From: Sciscionella marina DSM 45152
GTDB taxonomy: Bacteria; Actinomycetota; Actinomycetes; Mycobacteriales; Pseudonocardiaceae
Assembly: GCF_000379465.1 (NCBI RefSeq)
Contig: NZ_KB905414.1
Location: 398,881-462,880, forward strand
Direction of reading: 5' to 3'
DNA length: 64,000 bases
Each line of letters begins with the position of its first letter. Position 1 is the stretch's first letter. This document shows positions 36,657 through 45,601 of this stretch, one piece after another. Both the position numbers and the translations under genes were made by a program. The notes under the pieces are model-generated. The model saw only the letters and a list, made by a program, of their open reading frames with translations, had not been told where the DNA came from and made no database searches.

Positions 36657-37736
36657 TCATACATTGAACTTGAAATCCACGATGTCGCCGTCGGTCATGA
36701 CGTAGTCCTTGCCCTCCATGCGGACCTTGCCCACGGATCGGGCGGCGTTCATGGATCCGGCTTCGATGAGGTCGTTGTAGGAGACGATCTCGGCCTTGAT
36801 GAAGCCGCGTTCGAAGTCGGAGTGGATGACCCCGGCAGCCTGGGGCGCGGTGGCCCCCTGCGGAATGGTCCAGGCGCGCGATTCCTTGGGACCCGCGGTG
36901 AGGTAGGTCTGCAGCCCGAGGGTGTGGAATCCGGCGCGGGCGAGCTGGTCGAGGCCGCGTTCGCTCTGGCCGATGGATTCGAGCAGTTCCTGGGCGGATT
37001 CCTCGTCGAGTTCGATGAGTTCGGATTCGATCTTGGCGTCGAGGAACACGGCGTCGGCGGGCGCGACCTGTTCGGCGAGCTTGGCGACCCGGTCGGCGTC
37101 GGTGAGCACGGATTCGTCGGCGTTGAACACGTACAGGAACGGTTTGCTGGTGAGCAGGTTGAGCTCGCGCAGCGGTTCGAGGTCGAGCTCGTTGCGCGCG
37201 GCGGCGAGCGGGCGCCCGGAGTCGAGCACGGCGTGCGCGGCCTTGACCGCCTCGAGCTGGGCGCGCTTGTCTTTGTGGGTGCGCGCTTCCTTCTCCAGCC
37301 GGGGCAGTGCTTTGTCGACGGTCTGCAGGTCGGCGAGGATGAGCTCGGTGTGGATGACCTCGATGTCGCCGGTCTCGTCCACGCTGCCCTCGACGCGCAC
37401 CACGTCCGGATCGTCGAACACCCGGACGACCTGGCAGATGGCGTTCGCCTCGCGGATGTTGGCCAGGAACTGGTTACCGAGGCCCTGGCCTTCCGAGGCG
37501 CCCGCGACGATGCCCGCGATGTCCACGAAGGACACGGTGGCCGGGACGACCTTGGCGCTGTCGAACATGCCTGCGAGCACGTCGAGCCGCTGGTCGGGCA
37601 GGTTGACCACGCCGACGTTGGGTTCGATCGTGGCGAACGGGTAGTTCGCCGCGAGGACGGTGTTCCTGGTCAGCGCGTTGAACAGGGTGGACTTGCCGAC
37701 GTTGGGCAGGCCGACGATTCCGAGGGTGAGGCTCAC
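36657..37736 (-). CDS. ychF: Redox-regulated ATPase YchF
   Basis: An Obg-family P-loop protein that prefers ATP and associates with ribosomes in stress responses; 359 residues. G1 is GIVGLPNVGKSTLFNALT, G3 is VSFVDIAGIVAGASEGQG, and the NKxD motif is replaced by NADE (YVFNADESVL), the change that gives ATP preference. A TGS-like domain ends the protein (IHSDFERGFIKAEIVSYNDL; MEGKDYVMTDGDIVDFKFNV). The start is GTG. It lies 40 bp upstream of the DUF5677 gene on the same strand. Confidence 0.96.
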   Translation of the reverse strand: MSLTLGIVGLPNVGKSTLFNALTRNTVLAANYPFATIEPNVGVVNLPDQRLDVLAGMFDSAKVVPATVSFVDIAGIVAGASEGQGLGNQFLANIREANAICQVVRVFDDPDVVRVEGSVDETGDIEVIHTELILADLQTVDKALPRLEKEARTHKDKRAQLEAVKAAHAVLDSGRPLAAARNELDLEPLRELNLLTSKPFLYVFNADESVLTDADRVAKLAEQVAPADAVFLDAKIESELIELDEESAQELLESIGQSERGLDQLARAGFHTLGLQTYLTAGPKESRAWTIPQGATAPQAAGVIHSDFERGFIKAEIVSYNDLIEAGSMNAARSVGKVRMEGKDYVMTDGDIVDFKFNV

Positions 37737-37840
37737 GGCGAACCAGTGTAGATGTCGCCCCGATCGGTCCCGGCAGCCCGCCGGACGGCCGTGACCGATT
37801 TCCGCCAGCCGGGTGCCGTGGACGATGGCAGTATGCGGAT

Positions 37841-39379
37841 ATGACCACGGGTATGGCGGTGACCGGAACCGCCACGATGACAGGAATCTGGGCCCAGCCG
37901 GAGCGCGCCTATCGCATCGCGCAGGCGAAGGATTCGCGCTTCGACGGGTGGTTCATCGTGGCCGTCCGCACTACGGGCATCTACTGCAGGCCGTCCTGCC
38001 CGGCACGCACCCCGAACCGGGAGAACACGCAGTTCTTCCCGACGGCGGCGGCCGCGCAGAACGCCGGGTTCCGTGCGTGTCGCCGCTGCCTGCCCGATGC
38101 GCTCCCCGGCTCGCCCGAGTGGGATCTGCGCGCCGATCTCGCGGGCCGGGCGATGCGGCTGATCGCGGACGGGGTGATCGAACGCGAGGGGGTCGCGGGC
38201 CTGGCCTGCAGGCTCGGTTACTCGCAGCGGCACGTGACCAGGGTGCTCACCGAGGAACTCGGCGCGGGACCGCTCTCGCTGGCCAGGGCGCACCGGGCGC
38301 ACGCGGCCCGGCTGCTCATCGAGACCACCGCGCTCTCCTTCTCGGACATCGCGTTCGCCTCGGGGTTCGCGAGCGTGCGCCAGTTCAACGACACGATCGG
38401 CACCGTGTACGCGGCCACCCCGTCTCGGTTGCGCTCCGCGCGGCATCGCCGGGTCGCCGACACCCAGGGCAGGCTCGCGGTCCGGTTGCCGGTGCGGGCG
38501 CCGATGGACTCGGCCGGGGTGCTCGGATTCCTCGCCACGCGCGCGATCCCCGGTGTGGAGGAACTCACCGAGGACGGGTACGCGCGAACCCTGCGGCTGC
38601 CGCACGGTCCGGCGGTGGTGCGGCTGCGTTTCGAGGACGGCACGGGTGGCCGGGCCGCCGTGCACTGTTCGTTCTCCCTCACCGATGTGCGCGATCTGGC
38701 CACCGCCGTGACCCGGGTGCGCAGGCTGCTCGACCTCGACGCCGACCCGGTCGCGGTGGACGAGGTGCTCGGTGCCGACCCGGCGCTCGCGGCTTCGGTG
38801 ACCGCCAGCCCCGGGATCCGGGTGCCCGGTGCCGTGGACGCCGCGGAGATCATCGTGCGCGCGGTGCTCGGTCAGCAGGTCTCGGTCGCCGCCGCGCGCA
38901 CCGCGCTCGGCCGGTTGTGCGCCGACCTCGGTGACCGGATCACCGAGCCGGACGGGACACTGCGCACCCTGTTCCCCACCGCCGAGGTGCTCGCCGAGCG
39001 GGGTGGCGAGGCGCTGCGCGGTCCCCGGCGGCGGGTCGAGACCGTGGTCGGGGCGATGCGCGCGCTCGCGGACGGCAGCCTCGAGGCTCATCTGGGCCGG
39101 GATCCCGCGGAACTGCGTGCGGATCTCGAAGCGCTGCCCGGTATCGGGCCGTGGACGGCGGGCTATGTGGTGCTGCGCTTGCTCGGCGCCCCCGATGTGC
39201 TGCTCACCGGAGACCTCGCACTGCGCAAGGGCGCCGAGGCGCTCGGTCTCCCGGACACCGCGAACGGTCTGCTCCGGCACGCGAACCGGTGGCGGCCCTG
39301 GGGTTCCTACGCGGGCATGCACCTGTGGCGGGCCGCGCACCTGGCGAGCACCGAACGCGCCCCGGCCCGAAGCGCCTGA
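37841..39379 (+). CDS. AdaA-AlkA fusion: methyl-accepting regulator with 3-methyladenine DNA glycosylase
   Basis: 512 residues in three parts. Residues about 20-85 are the Ada zinc/methylphosphotriester domain with Cys in IYCRPSCPAR and CRRCLP. An AraC-type HTH pair follows (GVAGLACRLGYSQRHVTRVL; FSDIAFASGFASVRQFND). The rest is an AlkA N-domain plus HhH-GPD glycosylase with LEALPGIGPWTAGYVVLR and catalytic Asp in LLTGDLAL. It senses methylated phosphates, activates the alkylation response and excises methylated bases. It is followed 35 bp later by ogt, a common actinobacterial adaptive-response pair. Confidence 0.95.
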   Translation: MTTGMAVTGTATMTGIWAQPERAYRIAQAKDSRFDGWFIVAVRTTGIYCRPSCPARTPNRENTQFFPTAAAAQNAGFRACRRCLPDALPGSPEWDLRADLAGRAMRLIADGVIEREGVAGLACRLGYSQRHVTRVLTEELGAGPLSLARAHRAHAARLLIETTALSFSDIAFASGFASVRQFNDTIGTVYAATPSRLRSARHRRVADTQGRLAVRLPVRAPMDSAGVLGFLATRAIPGVEELTEDGYARTLRLPHGPAVVRLRFEDGTGGRAAVHCSFSLTDVRDLATAVTRVRRLLDLDADPVAVDEVLGADPALAASVTASPGIRVPGAVDAAEIIVRAVLGQQVSVAAARTALGRLCADLGDRITEPDGTLRTLFPTAEVLAERGGEALRGPRRRVETVVGAMRALADGSLEAHLGRDPAELRADLEALPGIGPWTAGYVVLRLLGAPDVLLTGDLALRKGAEALGLPDTANGLLRHANRWRPWGSYAGMHLWRAAHLASTERAPARSA

Positions 39380-39414
39380 TCCCCTTGGACCCGAAATCTG
39401 ACCGGAGCACTCTC

Positions 39415-39963
39415 ATGATCACGACAACAATGAGCACAACATTGTCCACCACGACCGCCAGTTCGTCCACTGTGGACACTCCGATCGGCCCGTTCACCGC
39501 GCTGGTCGCGGCGGACGGCGCGGTACTCGGGTCCGGGTGGACAGCGGATACCGACGAACTGATTCCGCAGATCGCGCCCTCACTGCGCCCCGCCGAGGTG
39601 CGCGGGCTGCGCGATCTCGGCCCGGTTACCGAGGCCGTGCACGCCTATCACCGCGGCGAGCTCGCGGCGATCGACGGGATTCCGGTGCGCCAGCGCAGCG
39701 GGCCGTTCCTCGAACACGCCTGGGAGGTACTGCGCGGAGTGACACCGGGGGAACCGATCACCTACACCCGGTTCGCGGAACTGTCCGGGCGCCCGGATGC
39801 GGTGCGGGCGGCGGCCGCGGCCTGCGCCGCGAACGCGGCCGCGCTGTTCGTCCCGTGTCACCGGGTGCGGCGGATCGGCGGGGCGCTCGGCGGGTTCCGC
39901 TGGGGTCTGGACGTGAAGCGGTGGCTCATCGGGCATGAATCACTCCGCCCAGGGTGCGGCTGA
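39415..39963 (+). CDS. ogt: Methylated-DNA-[protein]-cysteine S-methyltransferase
   Basis: Repairs O6-methylguanine by suicidal transfer to a cysteine. 182 residues with the active-site motif LFVPCHRVRRIGG, followed by GALGGFRWGLDVKRWLI. The start ATG at MITTTMSTTLSTTTASSS has GGAG eight bases before it; the first 20 residues are low-complexity Thr/Ser and a later start at about MSTTLSTT is possible. It is co-directional with the Ada-AlkA gene and probably induced by it. Confidence 0.94.
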   Translation: MITTTMSTTLSTTTASSSTVDTPIGPFTALVAADGAVLGSGWTADTDELIPQIAPSLRPAEVRGLRDLGPVTEAVHAYHRGELAAIDGIPVRQRSGPFLEHAWEVLRGVTPGEPITYTRFAELSGRPDAVRAAAAACAANAAALFVPCHRVRRIGGALGGFRWGLDVKRWLIGHESLRPGCG

Positions 39964-40114
39964 CGGTCCTCTGCCGTCGCGAGCGGGAGCCGGATCGACG
40001 GTGCCACCGCGGGGCACCCACACCCGATCAGCAAGGCGGACGACGACCTCGCAACGGCGCTGCGAGGTCGAAAGCCCAGCGGGAGGACAACGCCGCGAAG
40101 CGCCGATATGCCAC

Positions 40115-40186
40115 GCGGAGGTACTTCGCCGACGTCTCGCGAAGATACTTCGCCAATGTCTTGCGAAGGTACTTCGCCAATGTTGC
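40115..40186. repeat. Three tandem 24-bp palindromic repeats
   Basis: Three head-to-tail 24-bp units, 40115-40138, 40139-40162 and 40163-40186, of the form GCGAAGNTACTTCGCCAATG plus TCTT. Units 2 and 3 contain the inverted repeat GCGAAG-NTA-CTTCGC. A partial related sequence (GCGAAGCGCCGATATGCC) precedes the array. It lies between the convergent ogt and sbcC ends. Reading through gives repeated peptides (RRYFANV-like) but no credible gene start. Confidence 0.8.
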
Positions 40187-40219
40187 AGCGCAGCAGGCAA
40201 TGGGACCGTCAGTCGTGCC

Positions 40220-43177
40220 CTAGCCGGATCGTAGTTCGAGGGTGGATCCGCCGCGGGATTTGCGGACCCGCAGCTGGGTCGGCACCCGCTGCCGCAGTTC
40301 GTCCACATGCGACACCAGCCCGACGATGCGCCCGCCCGCGCGCAGTTCGTCCAGGATGCTCATCACGTCCTCGAGCGAGTCGGCGTCGAGCGTGCCGAAT
40401 CCCTCGTCCACGAACAGGGTGTCCAGCTGTGCTCCACCGGTCTCGGCGGCGACCACATCGGCGAGGCCGAGTGCGAGGGCGAGGGAGGCCATGAAGGACT
40501 CGCCACCGGAAAGGGTCTTGGCGGGACGCACCTGTCCGGAGTAGTCGTCGAGCACGTCGAGCCCGAGGCCGCCCCGGGTCCCGCGGGCACCGGCTGCCTC
40601 GCTGTGCACGAATCCGTACCTGCCCTGGCTCATCGTGCGCAGCCTGCTGCTGGCCGCGATGGCGACCTCTTGCAGCCGGGCCGCGAGCACGAAGGCGCGC
40701 AGCGACATCCGCTTGGCGTTCTGGCCACGCCCGTTGACCACATCGGTCAGCGCGTCCAGTTCCGCGAAGCGCTCGCGCATCGGTTCGGTGTTCCGCCAGT
40801 GTTCGCGCAGCCGGGTGGCGAGCGCTTCGGTCTCGTCGCCCTGCCGGACGGCGCTGCGCAGCGCGCCGACGGCGTGTTCGAGGGCGGCGCCGGCCTCGGC
40901 GAGCGCGGAATCCGCTTCGGTGGTTTCGCCTGACTCCGCGGGATCGATGCCCGCATTTTCCTCGTCGTCGAGCACCGAACGGGCGCGCAGCCTTGCCCGT
41001 TCGGCCTCGGCGAGGTGTTCCTCCAGCGCGGCGATCTCCGCATCGGTGCGCGCGGCGGCGAGGGCCTGTTCGGCGGAACCGAATCCGGCCTCCTGCACCG
41101 CGGCATCGACCGCGGCGGACCGCTCCTGTTCCGCGGCACGGCGCACATCCAGTTCGGCGCGGGCCTGCGCGAGCGCGTCGATGGCATTGGCCAGGGCGAG
41201 CAGGTGGTCCCGGTGCGCGCCGACGTCCTCGAAGTCCCCGCGCGCCTGTTCGAGCACATCGGCCCGCTGCGCGACCCGGCCGCGCGCCCCTGCCTGCTCG
41301 GACTCGCCCGCGGCCGATTCGGTGCGCACCGCGGTGAGTTGTTCGTGCAGTTCGGTCTGCGCGCGTTCTTCCTTGTGCAGGTGTTCGGTGCGTTCCCCGG
41401 CCGCGGCGGCCTCGGTGGTGAGTTTGGCGTGCCGCTGCTGAAGCTCCGCGAGGCGTTCGGCGAGTTCCTCCTCGCCCGCCCCGTCCAGCCGTTCCAGCAC
41501 CGCCTGCACGGCGCGGGTGTGTTCCTGCACCTGCCGCGCGGCCTCGTCCCGGCGCGCCGCGGTCTCCTGCTCCGCGGTCGCCGCGGCGGATTCCTCGTCG
41601 TCCCCGACCACGCCGAGGGTCAGCGGGGCAGGTTTCGGATGTTCCTTCGAACCGCAGACGCTGCACGGCTTGCCGCGTTTGAGCTCTCCGGCGAGTTCGG
41701 CCGCCATGCTGTCCAGCCGGCTCGCCCGCAGGTCGAGCACCCGTTCCCGGGCGCGCTGGTGCGCGTCGACCGCGCTGCGCTGTTCCTGCTCGGCCGACCG
41801 CAGCTGGTCACGCAGCGCGGGAAGCCTGCGGGCGGCGGCGAGCCGTTCGGTGAACGCGTCCCGCTGTTCGGTCGCCGAGGGCAGCAGGGCCGCGCTGCGG
41901 TTGGCGTCCTCCACGAGCGCCCGGCTCTGCTCGATCGCGGCGGGCAGGCTCGCGAGCTCGGCGTCGAGTTTCGTCTTGCGTTCGGCGAGTTCGGTGAGGC
42001 GATCGGTGAGTTCGGTGATGGCGCGGATATCGGTTTTCTGCGCCTCGGCCTGCTCGACCAGCGCGCTCAGTTCGCCGCCGCGCTGACGGTAGTCCCCGGC
42101 GAGCGCGCGCAGGTCCGCGCTGGGCTGTTCGCTCAGCTCGGCCCGCCGGGCGGTAGGCAGTGCGTCCCGGGCCGCGTCGACCGCGGTGTGCGCAACCTCG
42201 CTGCGCCGTTGCGCTTCGGCGAGCTGCTGGCGGGCCGCGAGTACCGGGACCACCTTGCGCCCCTGGGCGAGCTCGGTGGCCTTGGCCGCGCGAACGGGCT
42301 CGGCCGCGTCGAGCTCGGCCAGCTCGGCCGTGGCCTTACGCACCCGATGCACCCGTTGTGCCCGGGTGCGTGCCGCTTCGGCGGCCGCGCTCGCCTTGGC
42401 GGCCGCCTCGCGAGCGGTGCGTTCCTCCTCGGTGCTCGCCTGCACCGCGGCCTTCCGCTCGTGCAGCAGCTGCCCGAGCCATTCCTCGCCGACGCCCTCT
42501 TCGGGCGGTTCGATGCCGACGACCTGGGCGATCCGCGCGACCAGCTCATCGCCCTTGGCCTGTTCCGCCTGCAGTTTTCCGCGTTCGCGGGCGCGCAGCT
42601 CGGCGAACCAGCGCTCCACCTCGGCGAAGCGCTGGGTGCCGAACAACTGCTCGAGCAGGTGCTCGCGTTCGGCCGTCTCGGCGCGCAGGAACCGCGCGAA
42701 CTCCCCCTGCGGCAGCAGCACGACCTGGAAGAACTGCTCGGCGCTCATCCCGAGCAGCCGCTGCATCGTCCTGCCGATCTCGTCCAGCCTGGTGAGCGCG
42801 GCACGGTCGGCGTCGTCCAGCCAGACCAGGCTGCCCTTCGCGGGCTGCTTGGTCGTGCCGTCACCACGTTTCTTCGGCCGGTCGTACTCCGGGCTCCTGC
42901 TGATCTGCAGCCGCTGGCCCTGCACGGTCAGTTCGAGGCGCACCTCGGTCGGCGTGTCCGGGGAGGAAAGGTCACAGCGCAACCGTTTCACCTCGCCCCG
43001 CGCCCCGGGAACGGCACCGAAGATGGCGTAGGCGATCGCGTCGAGCAACGAGGTCTTCCCCGCGCCGGTGTCACCGTGCAGCAGGAACAGGCCGTCCGCG
43101 CCGAGGGTGTCGAAATCGACCGTCTCGTGTCCCGAATAGGGGCCGAATGCGGAGACTTCGAGCCGGTGCAGCCGCAT
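40220..43177 (-). CDS. sbcC: Exonuclease subunit SbcC (Rad50-like SMC)
   Basis: The ATPase and coiled-coil subunit of the SbcCD nuclease that cleaves DNA hairpins and double-strand ends; 985 residues. Walker A is LLHGDTGAGKTSLLDAIAY. Long Glu/Ala/Arg-rich coiled coils flank the zinc hook KPCSVCGSKEHP near residue 475. At the C-terminus the ABC signature is KTLSGGESFMASLALALGL and Walker B is LDTLFVDEGFGTLD. The ATG overlaps the sbcD stop by one base (TGATG), so translation is coupled. A longer upstream frame is a shadow within sbcD. Confidence 0.95.
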   Translation of the reverse strand: MRLHRLEVSAFGPYSGHETVDFDTLGADGLFLLHGDTGAGKTSLLDAIAYAIFGAVPGARGEVKRLRCDLSSPDTPTEVRLELTVQGQRLQISRSPEYDRPKKRGDGTTKQPAKGSLVWLDDADRAALTRLDEIGRTMQRLLGMSAEQFFQVVLLPQGEFARFLRAETAEREHLLEQLFGTQRFAEVERWFAELRARERGKLQAEQAKGDELVARIAQVVGIEPPEEGVGEEWLGQLLHERKAAVQASTEEERTAREAAAKASAAAEAARTRAQRVHRVRKATAELAELDAAEPVRAAKATELAQGRKVVPVLAARQQLAEAQRRSEVAHTAVDAARDALPTARRAELSEQPSADLRALAGDYRQRGGELSALVEQAEAQKTDIRAITELTDRLTELAERKTKLDAELASLPAAIEQSRALVEDANRSAALLPSATEQRDAFTERLAAARRLPALRDQLRSAEQEQRSAVDAHQRARERVLDLRASRLDSMAAELAGELKRGKPCSVCGSKEHPKPAPLTLGVVGDDEESAAATAEQETAARRDEAARQVQEHTRAVQAVLERLDGAGEEELAERLAELQQRHAKLTTEAAAAGERTEHLHKEERAQTELHEQLTAVRTESAAGESEQAGARGRVAQRADVLEQARGDFEDVGAHRDHLLALANAIDALAQARAELDVRRAAEQERSAAVDAAVQEAGFGSAEQALAAARTDAEIAALEEHLAEAERARLRARSVLDDEENAGIDPAESGETTEADSALAEAGAALEHAVGALRSAVRQGDETEALATRLREHWRNTEPMRERFAELDALTDVVNGRGQNAKRMSLRAFVLAARLQEVAIAASSRLRTMSQGRYGFVHSEAAGARGTRGGLGLDVLDDYSGQVRPAKTLSGGESFMASLALALGLADVVAAETGGAQLDTLFVDEGFGTLDADSLEDVMSILDELRAGGRIVGLVSHVDELRQRVPTQLRVRKSRGGSTLELRSG

Positions 43178-44325
43178 CAGACCTCCCGTTCTCCGGCGCC
43201 GACCGAGGTGAATGCGCGGCCGACCAGTTCCCGTTCGGCCCCGGTGAGCTCCGCGCCGCGGCAGTGCGCCACGAAGGAGTCCGCGACCTCGAGGTCGTCC
43301 CGGCCGGTCACGGCCTTGGTGTAGTCGCCTGCGCGCTGCCGTTCGTCCTGCGCCGGGGTCCATTCGAGGCGCACGGCGTACGGGAACCGCTCGCGGAGCC
43401 TGCGCATCCCGTCGACGGGGCGGACCCGGTCGGTGAGCGTCGCGGAGAGGTAGTGCTCATGCAGGCCGTCCAGCTCCGGATCCGCGAGCAACTCGTCGAG
43501 TTCCCCGGTGACCGTGGCCAGCGGCCGTGGCACCGGCAGCGGCTGCCGTTCCACGCCGGTCAGTCCCGAGGCACCGAACTCCGCGATGAGTACGGATTTC
43601 TTGTGGTTCTCCTCGGAGAACGAATAGGCGAGCGGGCTGCCCGAGTACTGCAGGTGTTCGGCGAGCCGCTGCGGGCCGTGCAGGTGTCCGAGCGCCGCAT
43701 AGTCCACGCCGTCGAACACCGATCCCGGTACCTGCTCGATACCGCCCTGGACCAGTTTGCGCTCCGAATCCGAAGCGGCCCCGCCGGTCACGAAGGCGTG
43801 CGCGAGCACGACGGAACGGGTCCCCGGCCGGGATTCCAGGTCCGCGCGCACCCGGCGCATCGCCTCGGCGAGCACGGCGGTGTGCGTGCGCTCCTCGATC
43901 TCGAACACCCGCCGGGCGATATCCGGCTCCAGGTAGGGGATGCCGTAGAACGCGATCTCGCCGTGCTCGTCGGGAAGCAGGATCGGCGTGTCCAGCGAAC
44001 CGATCTCGGTGCGCAGGTGCAGGCCGCCCGCCTCGGCGAACTGGGCGAACACCCCGATACGTGCGGCCGAATCGTGATTGCCCGCGGTCACGATGATCCG
44101 TGCACCGGCCTCCCCGATCGCGGTGAGCGCCCTGCCACAGACCGCGACCGCCTCGGCCGAGGGAACCGCGCGGTCGTAGAGATCACCCGCCACGAGTACG
44201 ACATCGATCTCGCGCTCCGCGACGAGGTCCGCGATCCCGCGCAGCACCGACTCCTGGTCGGCCAGCAGGTCCTGGCCGTGGAAGGTCCTGCCGATATGCC
44301 AGTCGGAGGTGTGCAGTACGCGCAT
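43177..44325 (-). CDS. sbcD: Exonuclease subunit SbcD (Mre11-like)
   Basis: The metallophosphoesterase subunit of SbcCD; 382 residues. The metal ligands are in MRVLHTSDWHIGRTF, VVLVAGDLYDRAVPS, VTAGNHDSAARI and LAHAFV/ALGHLHGPQ. The C-terminal part binds DNA and SbcC. The ATG at MRVLHTSDWH is the conserved start; the longer frame reaches into the intergenic region without support. It is the first gene of sbcDC. Confidence 0.95.
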   Translation of the reverse strand: MRVLHTSDWHIGRTFHGQDLLADQESVLRGIADLVAEREIDVVLVAGDLYDRAVPSAEAVAVCGRALTAIGEAGARIIVTAGNHDSAARIGVFAQFAEAGGLHLRTEIGSLDTPILLPDEHGEIAFYGIPYLEPDIARRVFEIEERTHTAVLAEAMRRVRADLESRPGTRSVVLAHAFVTGGAASDSERKLVQGGIEQVPGSVFDGVDYAALGHLHGPQRLAEHLQYSGSPLAYSFSEENHKKSVLIAEFGASGLTGVERQPLPVPRPLATVTGELDELLADPELDGLHEHYLSATLTDRVRPVDGMRRLRERFPYAVRLEWTPAQDERQRAGDYTKAVTGRDDLEVADSFVAHCRGAELTGAERELVGRAFTSVGAGEREV

Positions 44326-44401
44326 ACAGCCAAGGTAGGCCCGCCCGCCGACAATTTCCGCCACCACCCCTGGCGTGTCACTCGAATGTGTGTTCGAATA
44401 G

Positions 44402-44608
44402 GTGTCCCGCGATGCGATCCTGCTGATTGCCTGCCTTTCGCCGGTGATCGGCATCGCCGTGCTGGGGTACGCGCTGTGGAACGCCGACGGGAACGCGAAG
44501 TCGGTCGGCAGCGTGTGACTGCTGATCGGGGCCGGGACCGGTGTCACCACGATGCTCCGGAAACACCGTGCCCGGCCGCAGCGGCTGACCACCGTCATTT
44601 CCCGGTGA
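44402..44608 (+). pseudogene. Small membrane protein interrupted by an in-frame TGA
   Basis: From GTG the frame reads SRDAILLIACLSPVIGIAVL then GYALWNADGNAKSVGSV, meets TGA at 44516-44518, and continues in the same frame as LLIGAGTGVTTMLRKHRA to a second TGA at 44606. Two hydrophobic segments around a NADGNAK loop and a basic tail make a plausible 67-residue small membrane protein with one nonsense codon. No strong ribosome-binding site precedes it. The tail overlaps the end of the LysR gene. It could also be two non-coding frames by chance. Confidence 0.4.
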
Positions 44609-45494
44609 CCAGCTCGCGCAGGATCTCGGCCAGCGCGGCGACCGTCGGCCGGTTCTGCGCCGCGGCACGCACGATCACGACGATGTGCCGTTCGAACTGC
44701 TCGGTGAGTGCGAGGACGCGGAATCGGGAAGGGCGCAGTCGGAGCATGAGATCGGTGACCGGAGTCGTTCCGAACCCGGCCTCGACCAGTGCCAGCGACG
44801 CGGCGGTATCGGTGACCTGATGGCGCACATCGGGTTCGATGCCTGCGCGGCGGCAGACGGCGAGGATCGCCTGTCCGTAGTGGGTATCCAGGTCGGGCAG
44901 GATCCAGCCGAGCTCGCCGGTGTGTGCGAGGCTGATCTCGCGCACGCCGGTCAGGGTGTGTTCGGGGACCGCGAGACCGAATCGTTCGGTCAGCAGCCGG
45001 AGTTGCCGCAACGCGGGATCGTGCGAGATCGGCATGTCCGGGTAGTCCAGCCCGAGCGCGAGATCCACCGCGCCGGTGGCCACGGCGTCGTGCACGTCAT
45101 CGACGACCATCTCCCGGCTCTGCACGGTCAGTTCCGGGTGTTCGGTACTTGCTCTGGTCAGGGCGAGCGGCAGGATTTCGGCCGCCGCGGTGGCGAACAG
45201 TCCGACGTTCAGGGTCCCGGACACGGTGCGATTGGTGCGCTCCAGCGCGGCAACGGCGTCCGCCCCGATATCGAGTATCCGTTCGGCGTGCGCGGCGAGG
45301 ACGAGACCGGCCTCGGTGAGCTCGACCCGGCGGCCGACGCGACGCAACAGCGGCGTTCCCGCGGCCCGTTCGAGGGTATTGAGTTGTTGGGACACCCCGC
45401 CCGGCGTGTAGCCGAGTGCCTCGGCCACCGCGGTCACCGTTCCCCTCCGGGTCATCTCGACCAGCGACCGCAGCTGTGCGCTCGTCCAGTCCAT
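44595..45494 (-). CDS. LysR-family transcriptional regulator
   Basis: 299 residues. The N-terminal HTH is LRSLVEMTRRGTVTAVAEALGYTPGGVSQQLNTLE with the typical LysR linker AERILDIGADAVAALE. The effector domain begins GTLNVGLFATAAAEILP. It is divergent from the AmaA-like oxidase gene and probably activates the pipecolate/aminoadipate genes in response to a pathway intermediate. A candidate binding palindrome lies in the 107-bp gap. Confidence 0.92.
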   Translation of the reverse strand: MDWTSAQLRSLVEMTRRGTVTAVAEALGYTPGGVSQQLNTLERAAGTPLLRRVGRRVELTEAGLVLAAHAERILDIGADAVAALERTNRTVSGTLNVGLFATAAAEILPLALTRASTEHPELTVQSREMVVDDVHDAVATGAVDLALGLDYPDMPISHDPALRQLRLLTERFGLAVPEHTLTGVREISLAHTGELGWILPDLDTHYGQAILAVCRRAGIEPDVRHQVTDTAASLALVEAGFGTTPVTDLMLRLRPSRFRVLALTEQFERHIVVIVRAAAQNRPTVAALAEILRELVTGK

Positions 45495-45512
45495 CTACTG
45501 ATCCTAAATGAT

Positions 45513-45541
45513 TTGAGGGAAAAACTGTGAATAGACCTCAA
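45513..45541. promoter_or_regulatory. Candidate LysR binding site
   Basis: TTGAGG and CCTCAA form an inverted repeat separated by 17 bp just upstream of the LysR start, in the AT-richest part of the divergent promoter region. Confidence 0.45.
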
Positions 45542-45601
45542 TGGTTTCAGCGTCGACCATGAGAGAAATCCGCGCGACGACTACCGGAAGGACCGCATTC
45601 G

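Noticed and set aside
40115..40186. A CRISPR array.
   Set aside because: Units are tandem without unique spacers, only three copies, and no cas genes are near.
40108..40494. A protein with repeated GTSPM-like peptides over the 24-bp array.
   Set aside because: The frame runs into sbcC antisense, has no start signal, and all frames show repeats simply because the DNA unit is a multiple of three.
41015..43324. A 769-codon plus-strand frame inside sbcC.
   Set aside because: Mirror of the Glu/Ala-rich coiled coil of SbcC; low-complexity and without a start signal.
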